Shown in pieces: positions 24,901 through 47,014 of a stretch of 64,000 nt of DNA. Both the position numbers and the translations under genes were made by a program. The notes under the pieces are model-generated. The model saw only the letters and a program-made list of their open reading frames with translations. It was not told the DNA's origin and did not search any database. The DNA lies in contig NC_079885.1 in the NCBI RefSeq assembly GCF_029227915.1, positions 9,548,001 to 9,612,000 of the forward strand, given 5' to 3'. The stretch is from Hydractinia symbiolongicarpus (lineage: Eukaryota; Cnidaria; Hydrozoa; Anthoathecata; Hydractiniidae). The first letter of the stretch is position 1. Each line of letters starts with the position of its first letter.

Positions 24901-27900
24901 GATCTCCAGGTAATAATCTTCCATATTAAAATATTGCCACTTCGTAAAAATGCCATTTTAGCTAGTCAACGCGATCAAAGTTTCTCATTTCTTCTTCATT
25001 TCATTATTTGTACTTATATCCACAACACAACCAAATAACGTTTTCTACATATTTATATTATAAAAGAACATTATACCAATTTCCAATACAAAGTTATCTA
25101 GTTAGACATGTATCTTTCGTAGCGCTCGTAAGTTTCTATTCTTTGTTTTTCAAAAAAGAAGCTTTTTGATGGAAGGACCTGCCGAATATTTTCAGGGGGT
25201 AAATGTGCCCATTTTATTAGCATCATTTCATCGGCGCTACTTCTAATCTTTGTTTATTTAGGCTGAACTTACTGGTATCAAAAGAAAGAGACAGCTGACC
25301 GAGGATGCTGTTCCAACAATTTTTTCTTTTAGTAAGCCTGAAAATTCAAGAGAATCGACATCAAAAAGATTGGAAACTTTCGCTAAAAACAAGTGTGTTT
25401 TTAAAATTTATGCTATTGCCAAAATGTGAGTTGTGCCTGTCTTTTTTCTTGGAAGTTATTCTGATCATTTTTTTTCTAGTGTGTTGCAAAGGCTTTAAGT
25501 GTGGAGGATGATGTTGACCTTGAAGTATACGCTGAACAAGAAATAATTTCATTGGTTAAGGAACAAGGCGTTAGTGCAATTGTGGAAACGGTAGAGAAAT
25601 CGGTTGGTGCCAATACTTTTACCAGGTCCGTTAGAACACAATGTGATCCCTTAGAGGCAATTCATCCTGAGATACAACCAACGAAGGATGTTTTAAAAGT
25701 GAAATTTACTCTTCCGCACGGACGATGTAAGTCTACTAACACCGACCTATCCTTTCCTCCGCAAGCTGACGTGACATTCTTGCTGAATGCAAATATGGAA
25801 AGTGATCATGATATCGTCTCTGGTGATGAGTGCCCTTCTGATGATTCTTTATACTCACCGCAATTACAAATTCACATCGACGACAGTTATGATGAAAATA
25901 TCAGCGAAGAAGAGTCTTTTGACACTGCTGAATGTAACCCAGGGCTCAAAAGCGACGCACAATTTCTTGTTTTCTGGTCTTGTCTGTTGACATTATTTCA
26001 AGTTTGTTTCACGTGTTTACAAAAAACGTGCATTACTCGTGTGGTAAAACGTGGAACTCTTATCATTGTTACTAGTATTTGTCCAAATAAACATGTTTTC
26101 AGCTGGCAGTCTCAACCTATCGTAAATGGAAGAGCAGCAGGGAACTTATTACTTTCTGCAGCCATATTGTATTCCGGAAACACATACGCCCGCATTGCCG
26201 AAATGATGAGTATTTTGAGGCTTCAGTTTATCTCTAAGTCCACCTTCTATGATATTCAAAGGTCCGTTCTTTTTCCAAAATTAAACACTTTTTATAAAAA
26301 ATATCGAAATAACATTTATTCTGAGTGCGCTGCGAAAGAAGGGAATTTGATTGGTGATGGGCGAAGTGACTCTCCAGGTTACAGTGCAAAGTATGGTACG
26401 TACACTCTAATGAGCGTAGACATCAATAAAATCATCGACTTTCAAGTTGTTCATGTTAGAACTGCAGGGAATTCTAGTCGAATGGAGAAGTGGGGATTAG
26501 TAACGCTACTAAATAAGCTGCGTGACCACAAAGTGACAGTTTCAGCATTAACAACAGATCGCCATGTTCAAATCCGCGCATTCATGAAGAAAGAACATCC
26601 TGAGATAAACCACCAGTTCGACGTTTGGCACTTTGGAAAAAGCTTGAAAAAAAGCTTGACTGCTGCTGCGAAGCGCAAAGAATGTCTTGAGCTGATACCT
26701 TGGATCAAATCCATTATGAATCATTTATGGTGGTGCTGCGCTTCATGCGACAAAAATGAAAACGTTTTACGTGAAAGGTGGCTTAGCATTCTTTATCATA
26801 TTCGTGGAATCCACTCTTGGCAAGGCAATGAATATTTCCATGAATGTGCGCACCCCACATTAGACCAGCAACGCAAATGGTTAAAGTTGAATTCACCTGC
26901 ATATGAAGCAGTGGAGACTATTGTGCAAAATAAAAAAACTCTTGCCGACATGAACTATTTGGCGCACTTTTGCCATACGGGAAGCCTAGAGGTATTCCAT
27001 TCTTTGCTTACCAAATATTGCCCGAAACGTATTCATTTCAGCATGGAAGGTATGATCGCGCGCACGCAGCTGGCTGTCCTTGATTTTAACTCGGGGACTA
27101 ATTGTGAACAGGCTGTTACCAAAAAAGGAGTACTCCGCTATAAACAAGTCTTTTCACGAGTAACACAATCCTGGGTCGTAAAAAAAATTACCGAGAAGAA
27201 AGAAAAGGCGTATTTAGCAGAATTAATGACGGCTACTTTGGAACCAATCGACAACGAAAAAGATAAGTTACCACAAACAGGAGAAATTGCTGAAAGAATA
27301 ACAGAGGTTGAAAAACCCGACAAAAGCGATGCCATTAAAGCCATCAGGACAAGATTTAAAACGTGACTTTTTTATTTTTTTATTTTTATTCAACTTTCTT
27401 TGAATAAAACATATTTTTCATCTTCTGCCGGATATTTTCTTCGAATTGCCCATACTACACAAGAAGGAATCACTCTTCTCACCCCTTTTCCCAATCGACT
27501 GTGTATCCACCAAGTGAACTGTTTATAACCAGCGTAACGATAAGATCTATATAGAAAAATAAGGGAGGCATTATTGTCAGTTTTTTACCTTCTTTTTCTC
27601 GGACAAAAGAAGGGCTTGGAAACGAGGTTGAGCTACTTACTCATTTTTTAATTCTAAAGTGTCTCCTCTCAAATCATGCAATGCAGATAACGCAGTTTCT
27701 AAAACAGCTTTTGTCAAAACAACCACTTGAAAATCAGCAGCTTCTGTAACGCATTTATGACCTATGATAAGAGTGATTTTCAATTATACAATATTTATAC
27801 CCCCGTTTTACTAACTTATCATTTCCACACGAACCTTATTCGATCTTTCGATCACGCATTTCAATGTTCTCCATCACGGAGAAAATGTAACATTACATAA

Positions 27901-30900
27901 GATTTCTTGGCATTTGTGTGCAAAAAAAAGCGCATGCGGAGGAATTAGATTGTTGAACCGTGAAATAAAAATAAATTGGCTTGTGAAGTAAAAAAAAAGT
28001 GATGAAAGATTATTTTATTGAAGCAAAAGATAAAGTTTTTGACGAAAAGAATGTAAAAGAAAAGCGATGAAATATATTTTTTATTTGTTTAAAAAGGAAA
28101 ATTTCGCTTAGAAAAAAATTATATTTGCAGTATATATCCTACCTACCTTGGAAAAACTCATCAGGAATTTCGTTTGACTCGACACAGCACACGCTTTCAG
28201 TATCGGTTTCCATTGCTCTACAATTTCCACATTCACACCAATTTGCATTACCCGTACGTGGCTCTGCATCAGTAAAAGAAACCTCGTCATTTTCTACACC
28301 GTTACTAACTTCTTCCTCGTCAGACACAAGAGGTTCAAATTCGTATGGCTGTAGCTTTGTAAAGTCTTTTTCATGAAGAGAATTATCCGATTCTGAGCTT
28401 TCTAAGTTATATTCTTCGTCATTATTACAAGACATCTTATCAACGAACAATGTAAACAGTAAGTAAACAAAACTTTTAGAAGGCGTGCTGCTGAGCTCAC
28501 GGACTTTTTGCACGATGTGACGTATGCTAATTTATTCGGACCTAGTCCTCTCGACTTTACGCGACCTTGCAAATTTATTTGAAATTGAAGATGTTTACGG
28601 ACGCGATTAAGGTATAAATAAAGATTTTTAACGATTGTAAAAGGTTTATTTTGACATATTTATGTATTGTCTTATAAAAATAACATTTTTTTCAAATATT
28701 TTTTTTTCACTGGAGTGCCCCTTTAAAGTTACGCTAGCTAAAATGTAATACTGCAGGACTTTTAGTCCATACCTTTTAGGAAAAATAATAAAAACAAAGT
28801 AGAATGCTTTTGTTGTAAACTTGCTGTATAACTTTCAAAACAACACAATTGATTCTGTATAATTGTCAAAACAGCATAAGAAAAATTCTTACCTGCGTAA
28901 GTGAGACATTAGTATTTTTTCTTTGCAACAAACTGCGTGTATGATGCGAAAATACATAAAAAAAACCTCCTTCGTTTTAGAATTGAAGAATTATATGTTG
29001 CATGCCTTGACCCTATAGAAACAAGGCTAGGCTGAAAACAACGAAAAAAGCAATAATGTTTTTTTAATATGCGTGAGTAAATGGTTTTGTAATCAACATA
29101 ATAAATATCTGCTGAAACACAATTTTAATTTTTTTAAATTTTCTTTGAATAATAAATCAAAGGAAGCCATTATTTTCACCGATGATACAAATGCTTGGAT
29201 TGATCATGAACGAAGAATCAAATGCCAGTGGTCTAACCAATGTTTTTTTTCAACTGGGGGAGCAGTTAATGACTCTGCTATTTTTCCATTTCTTAGAATT
29301 GGAGGCGTCTTTGCGTGTGTGTGTGTGTGAGAGTGATAGCTTGTCTCTTATTGACTGGTCTGATTTTTGATAAAGTGGTGTTTTCATGTATTTTTTGTAG
29401 AATTTTCTTTTGACTTTCGTTAAAATAAAAAACCCAAAAATGTCAGTTAAGCTATACGATTTTTTTTATTATCTCAATACTCCTTTAGCAAGGAAATTGC
29501 TTACATAAATATGAATTTTTTATAATGTGTTTAAAATTACAGATAGTAATTCCCTTTTATAATCCTTTATAGACAAATAATCGATACACAGGAATGACAG
29601 TTGATTTGCTAGTATTAATTTTCTTAATTTTTGTGGATTTTATATTTTTTAAACTGGTAAAGTTAAGCAATTTAAGTTTCGTATAGTCCAATTTATGAAT
29701 TGTGAGACGACTAAAGAGTTTGTGTTTCTAGATGCTTCATTTGGATACAAGACAAATGATTGAGGATAAAACACAGAAAGCCGCAAGAGCACCACAAAAT
29801 CGTAGTCTTAACAGATACAGGGATGTGTTACCATGTATGAAATAAACATGCAATTATATATTTTATTATCTTTAAAGTAAACACTTGTCAGTTTTTCTCA
29901 TTAATTGTTATGTCATGCATTTTAGATGACGACACCCGTGTTAAACTAGAAACAAGTGATAATGATTATATCAACGCAAACTTTGTTGAGGTAATTACTT
30001 GTTGCATGATACTTTTATACATTTAATTTATGTTTTCAACTGACTGTTCAATATGTGTTTTTCTTTTTAAAGTCTCCTGGTGTGAAACGAAGGTATATAC
30101 TCGCTCAGGTTAGTAAAGACAGTTGGACTTTATTAAAAAAAATTTAATTTTTTGTCCATAAATAATACAAACAATCCTACATTTAGGGTCCCTTACAAAG
30201 CACTTGTAAAGATTTTTGGCGCATGATTTGGGAAAATCATTCACCGGCAATAATAATGTTAAATCGAATAGTTGAAAAAAATATGGTAAAATATTTTTTA
30301 TTGTAAATTATTACTTTTTATACAATTAGTATTGCCTGATATTGTGAAACATAATAAGTTTTTCAAAATGATAGTCAAAATATACACTACTACTCATGAT
30401 ATATAGCCCAATGCTGTCTAAACTGTATGTTACCAAAAAATGCGTAATGCGCAGTTAAACTTTTTAAAAACCCTAAACCTTTTTTTTCGGCAACTATTTC
30501 TACGATGACTCATATTCTTTCTCTGTACTAGTATACTAATTTAAAAAAAATACCTGTTTCATGTTGGCAGACTTCTGTGTTAACAATTTGTGATAGCACT
30601 CACAAACACACACACACATAATCAACAGTTAATTTTAGCAAGAAAATGACAACAAAACTATTGCGAGTTTAAGTTAAATCAAAATAAATTTAAAAACAAT
30701 GCTGTAAAAATTGCTGAGGTAAATTAAGAAATTAAGTAACATGAATCTGCATTTGGCTTAGCAACATTTTGAATTGCTCCATTGTAATTTAGTGTATTTT
30801 TCTCCAGGTAAAATGTCATCCATATTGGCCAATGGGTGAAGATGAAATTTCTGAATTTGGTGAATTTGAAATAGAAAATAGAAGTACCCAAATGGAGGAT

Positions 30901-33900
30901 GCGTATATCATACGTGAACTTATAGTTCATTATAAAAAGGTACACATCTATATGCTTGAGTATTTGTGGAACAAAAATTGGTTTTTATTTTTACAATCTT
31001 AGCCTTATAAGCATATTTTTTTAGACAGGTGAAAGAAGAAAAGTGCTACAATTTCACTATGTGGCATGGCCAGACTTTGGTGTACCACAAGACCCTGAAA
31101 CATTTTTACAATTCCTTGAAGATATAAAAAAGAAAGACGTTTTGTACAATATAAATAATCCACCAGTCATTCATTGCAGGTGTGTCTTCTTTGTTATAAA
31201 TTATCTGATCCTTCCTTGAAAAGCACTGATACAAGTTATGTAACATACTTGAGCTCTTCTTAAGAAGCACTAATGCAGCATTCCTGTTTCTTGCTGTTTG
31301 ATCTCTCCTTCAGGAGTACTGATACATGCTGTATACTGTATCTTGGCCTTCTTAAGAAATACTGATACAGTTTGTGCACTGTATCAAAGCTTTCTAAGAA
31401 GTACCCATGCAACATTCTAGTTTCATTTATTTTTATACAGTGCAGGCATTGGAAGATCGGGAACTTTTTGTTTGGTTGATTCAGCACTGGCCATTGTGAG
31501 TTAATTGTTTTTCTTGTTTTAAATTTTCACAAAGCATTTAAAGAAAGGTTTTGTTTTATATAATGTGTTACCAATATATAGTATACAGTTCTAACAACTT
31601 GTTCGTTTAAATTAACCAAATCAGGCCGAGCGAGATGACACACCAACGAATGTCAATCCACGAAGCTTACTACTCTCCCTAAGGAAATGTCGATGTGGTT
31701 TAATTCAAACAGCAGAACAATATAGATTTGCAAATGTTGCTATATTGACTGGATTTCATCATTTGTTTCCACATTTATTTAAAGATTTCGAATCACCAGG
31801 TATATTGAAGAATCCATAGTCAGTGGATCTAACCGTTTTTTTTATATCAGGAATTAGTTAAAGTATTTTGAAAAAGGGAATCCTATTGTCTTATTTTCAT
31901 AGACATCCTATTTTTAGGGGTAGGCACATATAACATCAATATGAAGATGCTACTACACAGAAATTATTATTCGCGGTTGAGATATTGCTTAGTGAAAAAT
32001 TAGTACCTGTGGAAATTAGAAAACTGACTATTCATGGAATTGTGATAAATAATTCACACTATATTTTTTCTTTTCTTCTTTTTTAAAACAATGATTTACA
32101 CTCGTGTTTTTTCCTCTTAGTTACCATTTATGTATAATTGATATGTCGATTTTAACATCAGCATTATCAAAAAAGATTTTATAAAAACATAAATGAGGAA
32201 AAATGTCCTCAAACACTTTTTTTTCACGAAATTCCTCAAATCTAGTTCTTGGGGAGTATTACTAAACATAGTTCTCCCAAAATTTTATTTTATTTTCAAA
32301 AAATCTCTTGCCAAAATTAATTCTCTTAAAGTAGTTATTAACCTTTTAAGATCCAAGATGTTAATCCAATTTAAGACCATGGTTGGCACTTTTTCTTAGT
32401 TTTAGAAGACAACGATACGCCACCTCCATTGCCACCAAGAAGAACAAAAAATAATGTACCTCCACCTAAACCTGAACGCACATCCATTGCGAAAACACAC
32501 GAAGCTGACCAAGCTAAACTATTCCAGTCAGCAACAGGTATTTATGTTCTTACTAGTAGTAATCCCACAGAAAATTTCACGGCAGATCACCTGCTCTACA
32601 TATTTCCTGTATCGCTATTTAGTGCATTCTTCCCTGTCTGTTAGCATGAAGTAATGAAATTTGCTTAACAGGGTTATTACCATAATTATAGGTGCCATTA
32701 TAATGGCGTTTTCAAGTACAAATCCCTGGTTTTTAAATTCACTTTTTCAATGAATTGATTTTGCAAAGCAGTTCACATGCAACACACTTTTGCTTGCTTT
32801 CATTTTTTCAGACAACTTTACAAGGAAAAATCATGTAAAACACCCCTTTCTTTAAACGACAACATAACAGATTAATTTGCCCTACTGTGTGTCTTTCTAG
32901 ATAATGAAATTCTATATAGCAAAAAAATTCTTTAATGAATTTAAAATTACGATTGATAAAATTTACTCATTATTTTTTGGTTATTTATATTTTTGCACTT
33001 GTGATTGCGTTTTGGGCACAAAAACTATCAAAGAGCTATTGTCTTACTTTCAATCTTTGTAAAAACTAGAATAGTATTAAAAGGGCTTTCTTTAGGCTTG
33101 GAATCCTCAGATGAAGATAGCAGCGAAGAAGAGATCATTGATCTATCAGATGGATCATACACTGAGCTTATAGAAGAAGAAAGCAGCAGTGAAGGAGACT
33201 CCAATGAAGAGAAGGCCAAACAAACATCAAATAGTTCAGTAGATGCATCCAGAAGTGAGGTTGACGGCAATGTAGTCAATGAAAATGATATTCACCCTGA
33301 AGTGTGGGAAACCGTCGAAAGAAGATCTGAAAGAAAATCTGAATCTCCAGTTAACATTGGATCCAAGGCAAGGTACTTTATTTTTATGCATTTTAAAGGA
33401 GAGAGATCGTTTGGGAAAGGTTGATTTTTTATAACAACAACTTTATTAGTTAGTGCTAATTTAACGTTAGAATTTAGTATAAAATACAAATTATTTTTTA
33501 AAAGCAAACAATATATCAGAGATAAAAATTTGAAAAAAGAACACAAAAAGATTATTTATTGAAATTTAACCTGTAAGCCACACCTTTTTGGGGATTATTT
33601 TTGTTCAATTTTATGTTCTGTCACAATATATTTCTTTCTTTTATGATTTGCACTTAATGACAACATACTTCACTAGTTAATTGACTTTATTTTTCCATTC
33701 GTGTTGTGAAAGTGATAACAATGTTACTTTAGCGAAAACAAAGAACTTCATCTTCGTCAGCGCAAGAAACGGTTATTGGAAACAAAAGAACGTGTACAGA
33801 CAATAAAACGTAAGATGAAAGAAAGTGAAAAATCATCAACTTTGAGTTACTTGTTATATATTGGTGCGACTATAGGATTGTGTTCTGGTCTTTGTTTTGC

Positions 33901-33922
33901 TGCGTACAAATATTTAGGTTAA
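21982..33922 (+). CDS. Non-receptor protein tyrosine phosphatase, PTPN1/PTPN2 (PTP1B/TC-PTP) type
   Basis: Twelve exons give 495 aa: 21982-22044, 29732-29834, 29926-29990, 30073-30108, 30187-30285, 30808-30939, 31025-31179, 31441-31495, 31625-31799, 32400-32537, 33096-33372, 33733-33922. All phases close. Landmarks are LNRYRDV (pTyr loop), [16 protein letters not shown] (general acid Asp about 183), the P-loop [10 protein letters not shown] (216-225, catalytic Cys 217, split by an intron) and QTAEQYRF (Q-loop). After the catalytic domain come a proline-rich motif (TPPPLPPRR), an acidic Ser/Glu-rich region and a C-terminal hydrophobic anchor ([20 protein letters not shown]). This is the layout of ER-anchored PTP1B/TC-PTP, which dephosphorylate receptor and JAK kinases in vertebrates. 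It looks like an ancestor-type of both paralogues, so I give no symbol. Intron 1 (7.7 kb) hosts two DNA transposons. Confidence 0.94.
22357..23710. mobile_element. Non-autonomous TIR transposon with TATAACCCGCA subterminal repeats
   Basis: The left end TACCGTATTTTCCGGTATA mirrors the right end TATACCGAAAAATACGGTA, giving a TIR of about 23 bp with one mismatch class. Inside both ends the motif ATAACCCGCA recurs (about 22376, 22391, 22458, 22510 on the left; about 23623, 23638 and a variant near 23677 on the right). The direct flanks are compatible with a TA target duplication, as in Tc1/mariner/pogo-like elements, but are too short to be certain. No transposase frame is visible across its 1354 bp. 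Located in intron 1 of the PTPN1/2-like gene. Confidence 0.7.
24703..27366 (+). CDS. Kolobok-type transposase with N-terminal THAP domain
   Basis: Exon 1 (24703-24909) encodes a THAP zinc finger: [37 protein letters not shown] (C2CH ligands CxxxC...CxxH present) and the closing basic FKRDL. Exon 2 starts at 25262 ([20 protein letters not shown]). Exon 3 is one long frame to 27366. The exon 2 to 3 join is ambiguous: donors near 25393, 25397 or 25426 with acceptors at 25479 or 25499 can all keep the frame. The candidate acidic triad is GDGRSDSPG (Asp), TTDRH (Asp) and TGSLEVFH (Glu), with conserved [18 protein letters not shown] and CPKRIHFSM nearby. Total length is about 735-745 aa. It should bind the element ends through THAP and catalyse cut-and-paste at TTAA. 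No disabling mutation is seen in exon 3. Confidence 0.85.
27390..28435 (-). CDS. P2X7 'ballast'-domain protein encoded by the Kolobok element
   Basis: Three exons (28147-28435, 27641-27761, 27390-27546) join in phase to 188 aa. The N-terminal ~75 residues are acidic and Ser/Glu-rich ([20 protein letters not shown]). The rest carries the signature of the cytoplasmic ballast domain of vertebrate P2X7 receptors: [40 protein letters not shown] and [14 protein letters not shown]. In P2X7 this domain is palmitoylated, binds zinc and guanine nucleotide, and is thought to have been captured from a stand-alone gene. There is no transmembrane segment here, so this is not an ion channel. Its job in the transposon is unknown; an accessory DNA- or protein-binding role is a guess. 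A longer in-frame start exists at 28513, but 28435 better fits an initiator upstream of the acidic region. Confidence 0.85.
31205..31430. repeat. Degenerate tandem repeat in a PTPN1/2-like intron
   Basis: Four or five diverged copies of a 40-65 bp unit with core TCTTAAGAAG, ACTGATACA and TTGTGCACTGTATC lie between exons 31025-31179 and 31441-31495. There is no coding role; both neighbouring exons join in phase across it. Confidence 0.5.
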
Positions 33923-34630
33923 GAACCTCATGTCAAATTACAATGTTCCGATCATAATATATTAAAATGGATATAAGAAACAGATTTCGCCCAACAGAAA
34001 CATCATGTTCTGCATTTTGGAAAACCTCACACTGATGTTATATATACGTATGCATAAAAAGATTGAAAAATATTGTATTCCTGTGTAACTATCCTTTACA
34101 AATTTTAACGGGATTTAACTGAGCTGTATATCAGAAAATATGTTTAATAATTTGTTTTTAAAACTAAATTCTAAATTATTTTCAAACTTCTGATTATTAT
34201 AGTATTTTTGAGTCTTAATAAACAAGCTGCATTTCGTCATTGTGCTACAGGCGGCTGCATTATCAGAAACACATCTAGTGAAGGGAGTTAACAATGAATT
34301 TAGAATCTCTTTAGAAATGCAATTCTTTGTTTTGCCATTCAGTTTTTTTTTCCTTCTCAAGTTTAGGCTACAATGTTTTTTTGTGGAAAACCAGTTTGTG
34401 TATGGGTTGCTCAGAGATCACCAGCTCGTTTTGGGAGCTTTAGGATATTCATTTGTCTTATATTCAAAAGCGTCTTATTATTTAGTAGATGCAATGATTA
34501 AATACTAATAAGATTAATTTGCTTCAATACTTCTTCATACTGATAATATTTATTTCTTTGTTTCTTTTTATTTGTTTGTTATTAGTATTTTTCATCTTTG
34601 ATTTTTTTTTTGAAGATAGAACATAATGTA

Positions 34631-34636
34631 AATAAA
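34631..34636 (+). terminator. Candidate polyadenylation signal AATAAA for the PTPN1/2-like gene
   Basis: AATAAA followed by a T-rich stretch, about 0.7 kb after the stop codon at 33922. In such AT-rich DNA this hexamer occurs by chance often, so the assignment is tentative. Confidence 0.35.
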
Positions 34637-35392
34637 GTTTTTACAGTTTTAATATTTTTATGTATTAGAGAAGTCATTTTTTGTTTACTTTAAATCACAA
34701 ATTTATTGCATCCTAAAACCACTTTAACCCAAATGTGCTTTATTTGTTCATCCCAGGCCTGTGGGGTACTTGTATTCATCACGTCTTGTTATTTTGTGTT
34801 TGACTTTTAAGCATGTTTATCATGGTAAAAGTATACTCTTGATAAGTAAGCTAACTGCACCTTTTGCCAAATGGAACCATCTTTATGGACTCCTAAGACT
34901 GTTTTTTGAGATTTCTTCAGATGACCTATAGATACAGATTTTTCAAGTGATATTCTATGCAAAGGGGCAATATTTTGAAAAATATTCCTAACAACTTTAA
35001 ATCTGTTTTCTTTGCTGGTACGTGTCCCAATTTTCAAATGAGTTTTATATAAGCGAAAATATCTGACGTTGTTTTGTCGATTTTTATTTGGTGGTTACTT
35101 CTTTTGTATTTTTGTTCAATCCTTCATTAATTTCTTTTTCTATTCTCATGTTCCATTTTTTGAAAATTCGTCTGTGATGTTTACTTAACAAAGTATATTT
35201 TATGTGGGTTTTGTTTTGAATTTTGTTGCAGATATTTATTGTGTTTACGTTGTACCATTATTTGGTTTTTCTAACTTACCTGAAACGAGGTAACTTGTTG
35301 TAGTGTTATGAAAACCAATCTCTCTATCTATGTAAAGTTTTTGTGGTAACAATACAAGAAGCATAGCATTCGCAGCTAGGCGTGGCTCCATA

Positions 35393-35446
35393 GGGATGTG
35401 TGGCAACACAGGGATGTATGGCAACACAGGAATGTATGGCAACACA
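35393..35446. repeat. 18-bp minisatellite, 3 units
   Basis: Three tandem copies of about GGGATGTATGGCAACACA with two substitutions, upstream of the DHX33-like gene. Confidence 0.8.
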
Positions 35447-35570
35447 GTGTTGTTCTTTGATGTTGCAAAATAGTGCATGACTTTAATGAGATCAGAAATT
35501 TTTGTTAATTTACCTCTTAGAGTAAACCAAAAAACTTCCCTAAATTTATATTTAGTAAGACAAGTACAAT

Positions 35571-40048
<4,478 letters not shown>

Positions 40049-41775
40049 TGTGATATAGATCGAATTATAAAGAAAAATGCAGTTTTGTTTCGTTTTCCTT
40101 TTTTGTCGTGTTTTTTGTCACATTTGCAATTCCTTTAACGGTCAAATATCTTTTTACCTAGCTCGTGTTTGTCTCTTAGAATTATTCATTTCATGCTTGC
40201 CATTAAACGAAGAAAAAAATAATACCAAGTGCTTGCTTTTAAGGACATTAGGTTCACCGATCACAGAATTCAACGAACTAATTTTGGCTGGGGCGTTTAT
40301 TTCCAAAAAATATATATGCACAAATAAATTGCTACTTTAAGGAAAATTAAGAACAAAAACTTTCGCTTCCTGATATAAAATTGTACCAGAATTTATAAGA
40401 ATATCAGGGTGAGGTTTAAGTCTATAGAAATAAGAATAATGAACAGCGTGGTTAGAATTTGGATATTCTTCTAAAAAAAGCTTGTAGTTGATAGAAATGA
40501 TTCTAAACCTTTTGTGATATGAGCATTCGTATCATAAGAAATTACGAAAAAATACTAGTATTTCCGCGAAAAAATATCCTCGCAAAAGCTTAAAATGTTT
40601 TTACGAGAGAAAATAGTCTCGCAATAGGAGGCGTTTTTTGGTTTCAAGAAACTTATGCAAATTAGAATGCGAAAAGAAAGTTCTAGGGATGAGACCGTAA
40701 CTTCGTAGAATAAAAAATATGGAAAACATTTCCTTTGATAATATTGTGACCAAATTATCGTGGTCGAGTCAGTTATTTAACTCATTTCGCCTTTGTCCCG
40801 AGCGCTAATAAATTTTTATCTCGAAGAGCTCTGGTGACGAATATGAAAATCGATTCGATCTGAATATTTTCTGACTTTGCCACTTTTCAATCTTTTTACT
40901 TCATGAAACAAGTAGAATCAAAGTTCGTCTTTTGTTGACAGGTTCAATTCAATTACTTCAACCAGGAAATCTTTTGCGATTCCAAAAATTCGCAAATTTT
41001 TTTTATTAAACCTCCGCGAATTCTGCTTTCACAAAAGTCGGTTTTCCACTATGCGATTCAAAATACACACCACAACAACTTTTTTGTGTTCTTATAGTTG
41101 CCTATATGATAAGGATTATCATCAACATGCTTGTAACTTGAATGCTTCAAAAAGACTCGCTTTTTTTTTTCAAAATCAGTACAAATGTATTTCTGTAAGT
41201 TTTTCTTACAAAAGTTTCTCTATGTCCACTCAAATAAAAGTAACCGCCTCTTCAAAATAATCAAGCTCAAAACAACCTATTTCATTTGTGATAAAAGTTT
41301 ATTTGTTTAAACATCATTGGGTGCATAATAATTTAAAAAAGAAAACAATTTCAATAAAATTGCACGCTTATCGATAGGGGCGCTAAATCGAGCCTTTACG
41401 GTATACGCGATTCATTTACGGGAGCATGAGAGCTCCGTTTGCAGATGTGCGACCCTTCAACGGAATTGCAGTTTAAGAATTTCTACAAAAAAAGAAAACA
41501 GGAGCACGTGGTTTTCTAATTACTATATATCATAGAGTTGAATAACAATTTCTGTTTGCTATTAAACCTTTATATAGCCACTAGAGTAACAACCTTCAGC
41601 AAACTCAGAAAAGATATTTCATACTCTAAATTTCCACAATGTCAATGTTTGTTTCAGTAAAATAACGTGTCCATTGGTTCTCCTACTACGTACACAACCA
41701 TTTCTTTGGTTTTGTTGCAGTTAGTTCTGCAAACTCTACCAGACTGTATCAGACCCCTCCTGCAAATAGGGCACG
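40049..41775. other. Convergent intergenic region between DHX33-like and XYLB genes
   Basis: 1.73 kb between two convergent stop codons. It contains the 3' UTRs, a candidate plus-strand AATAAA at 40323-40328 and TCGCGAAA-type repeat pieces. No supported gene. Confidence 0.5.
40323..40328 (+). terminator. Candidate polyadenylation signal for the DHX33-like gene
   Basis: AATAAA about 275 bp after the helicase stop codon, the first plausible signal on this strand. Tentative because of the AT-rich background. Confidence 0.35.

Positions 41776-47014
<5,239 letters not shown>

Larger units (their letters stand above)
24393..28722. mobile_element. Complete Kolobok-type DNA transposon with TTAA target duplication
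   Basis: Inverted termini AGGGGAACTCCAGT (24393 on) and ACTGGAGTGCCCCT (to 28722) are flanked by TTAA at 24389-24392 and 28723-28726. The 4330-bp element encodes a THAP-domain transposase on the plus strand. A second three-exon gene on the minus strand converges on it, with 23 bp between the stop codons. THAP plus a DDE-like catalytic region plus TTAA is the signature of the Kolobok superfamily. Both genes look intact and the TIRs differ at few positions, so the insertion appears fairly recent. It lies in intron 1 of the PTPN1/2-like gene, in sense for the transposase. Confidence 0.88.
33923..35570. other. Intergenic region between PTPN1/2-like and DHX33-like genes
   Basis: 1.65 kb between two genes on the same strand. 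It includes the probable PTPN 3' UTR with an AATAAA at 34631, a short 18-bp minisatellite (35393-35446) and, near 35571, the DHX33-like promoter. Open frames here are short, of biased composition and unsupported. Confidence 0.5.

Noticed and set aside
34242-34508. 88-aa hydrophobic plus-strand frame after the phosphatase gene
   Set aside because: Probably 3' UTR; the hydrophobicity comes from T-rich codons.
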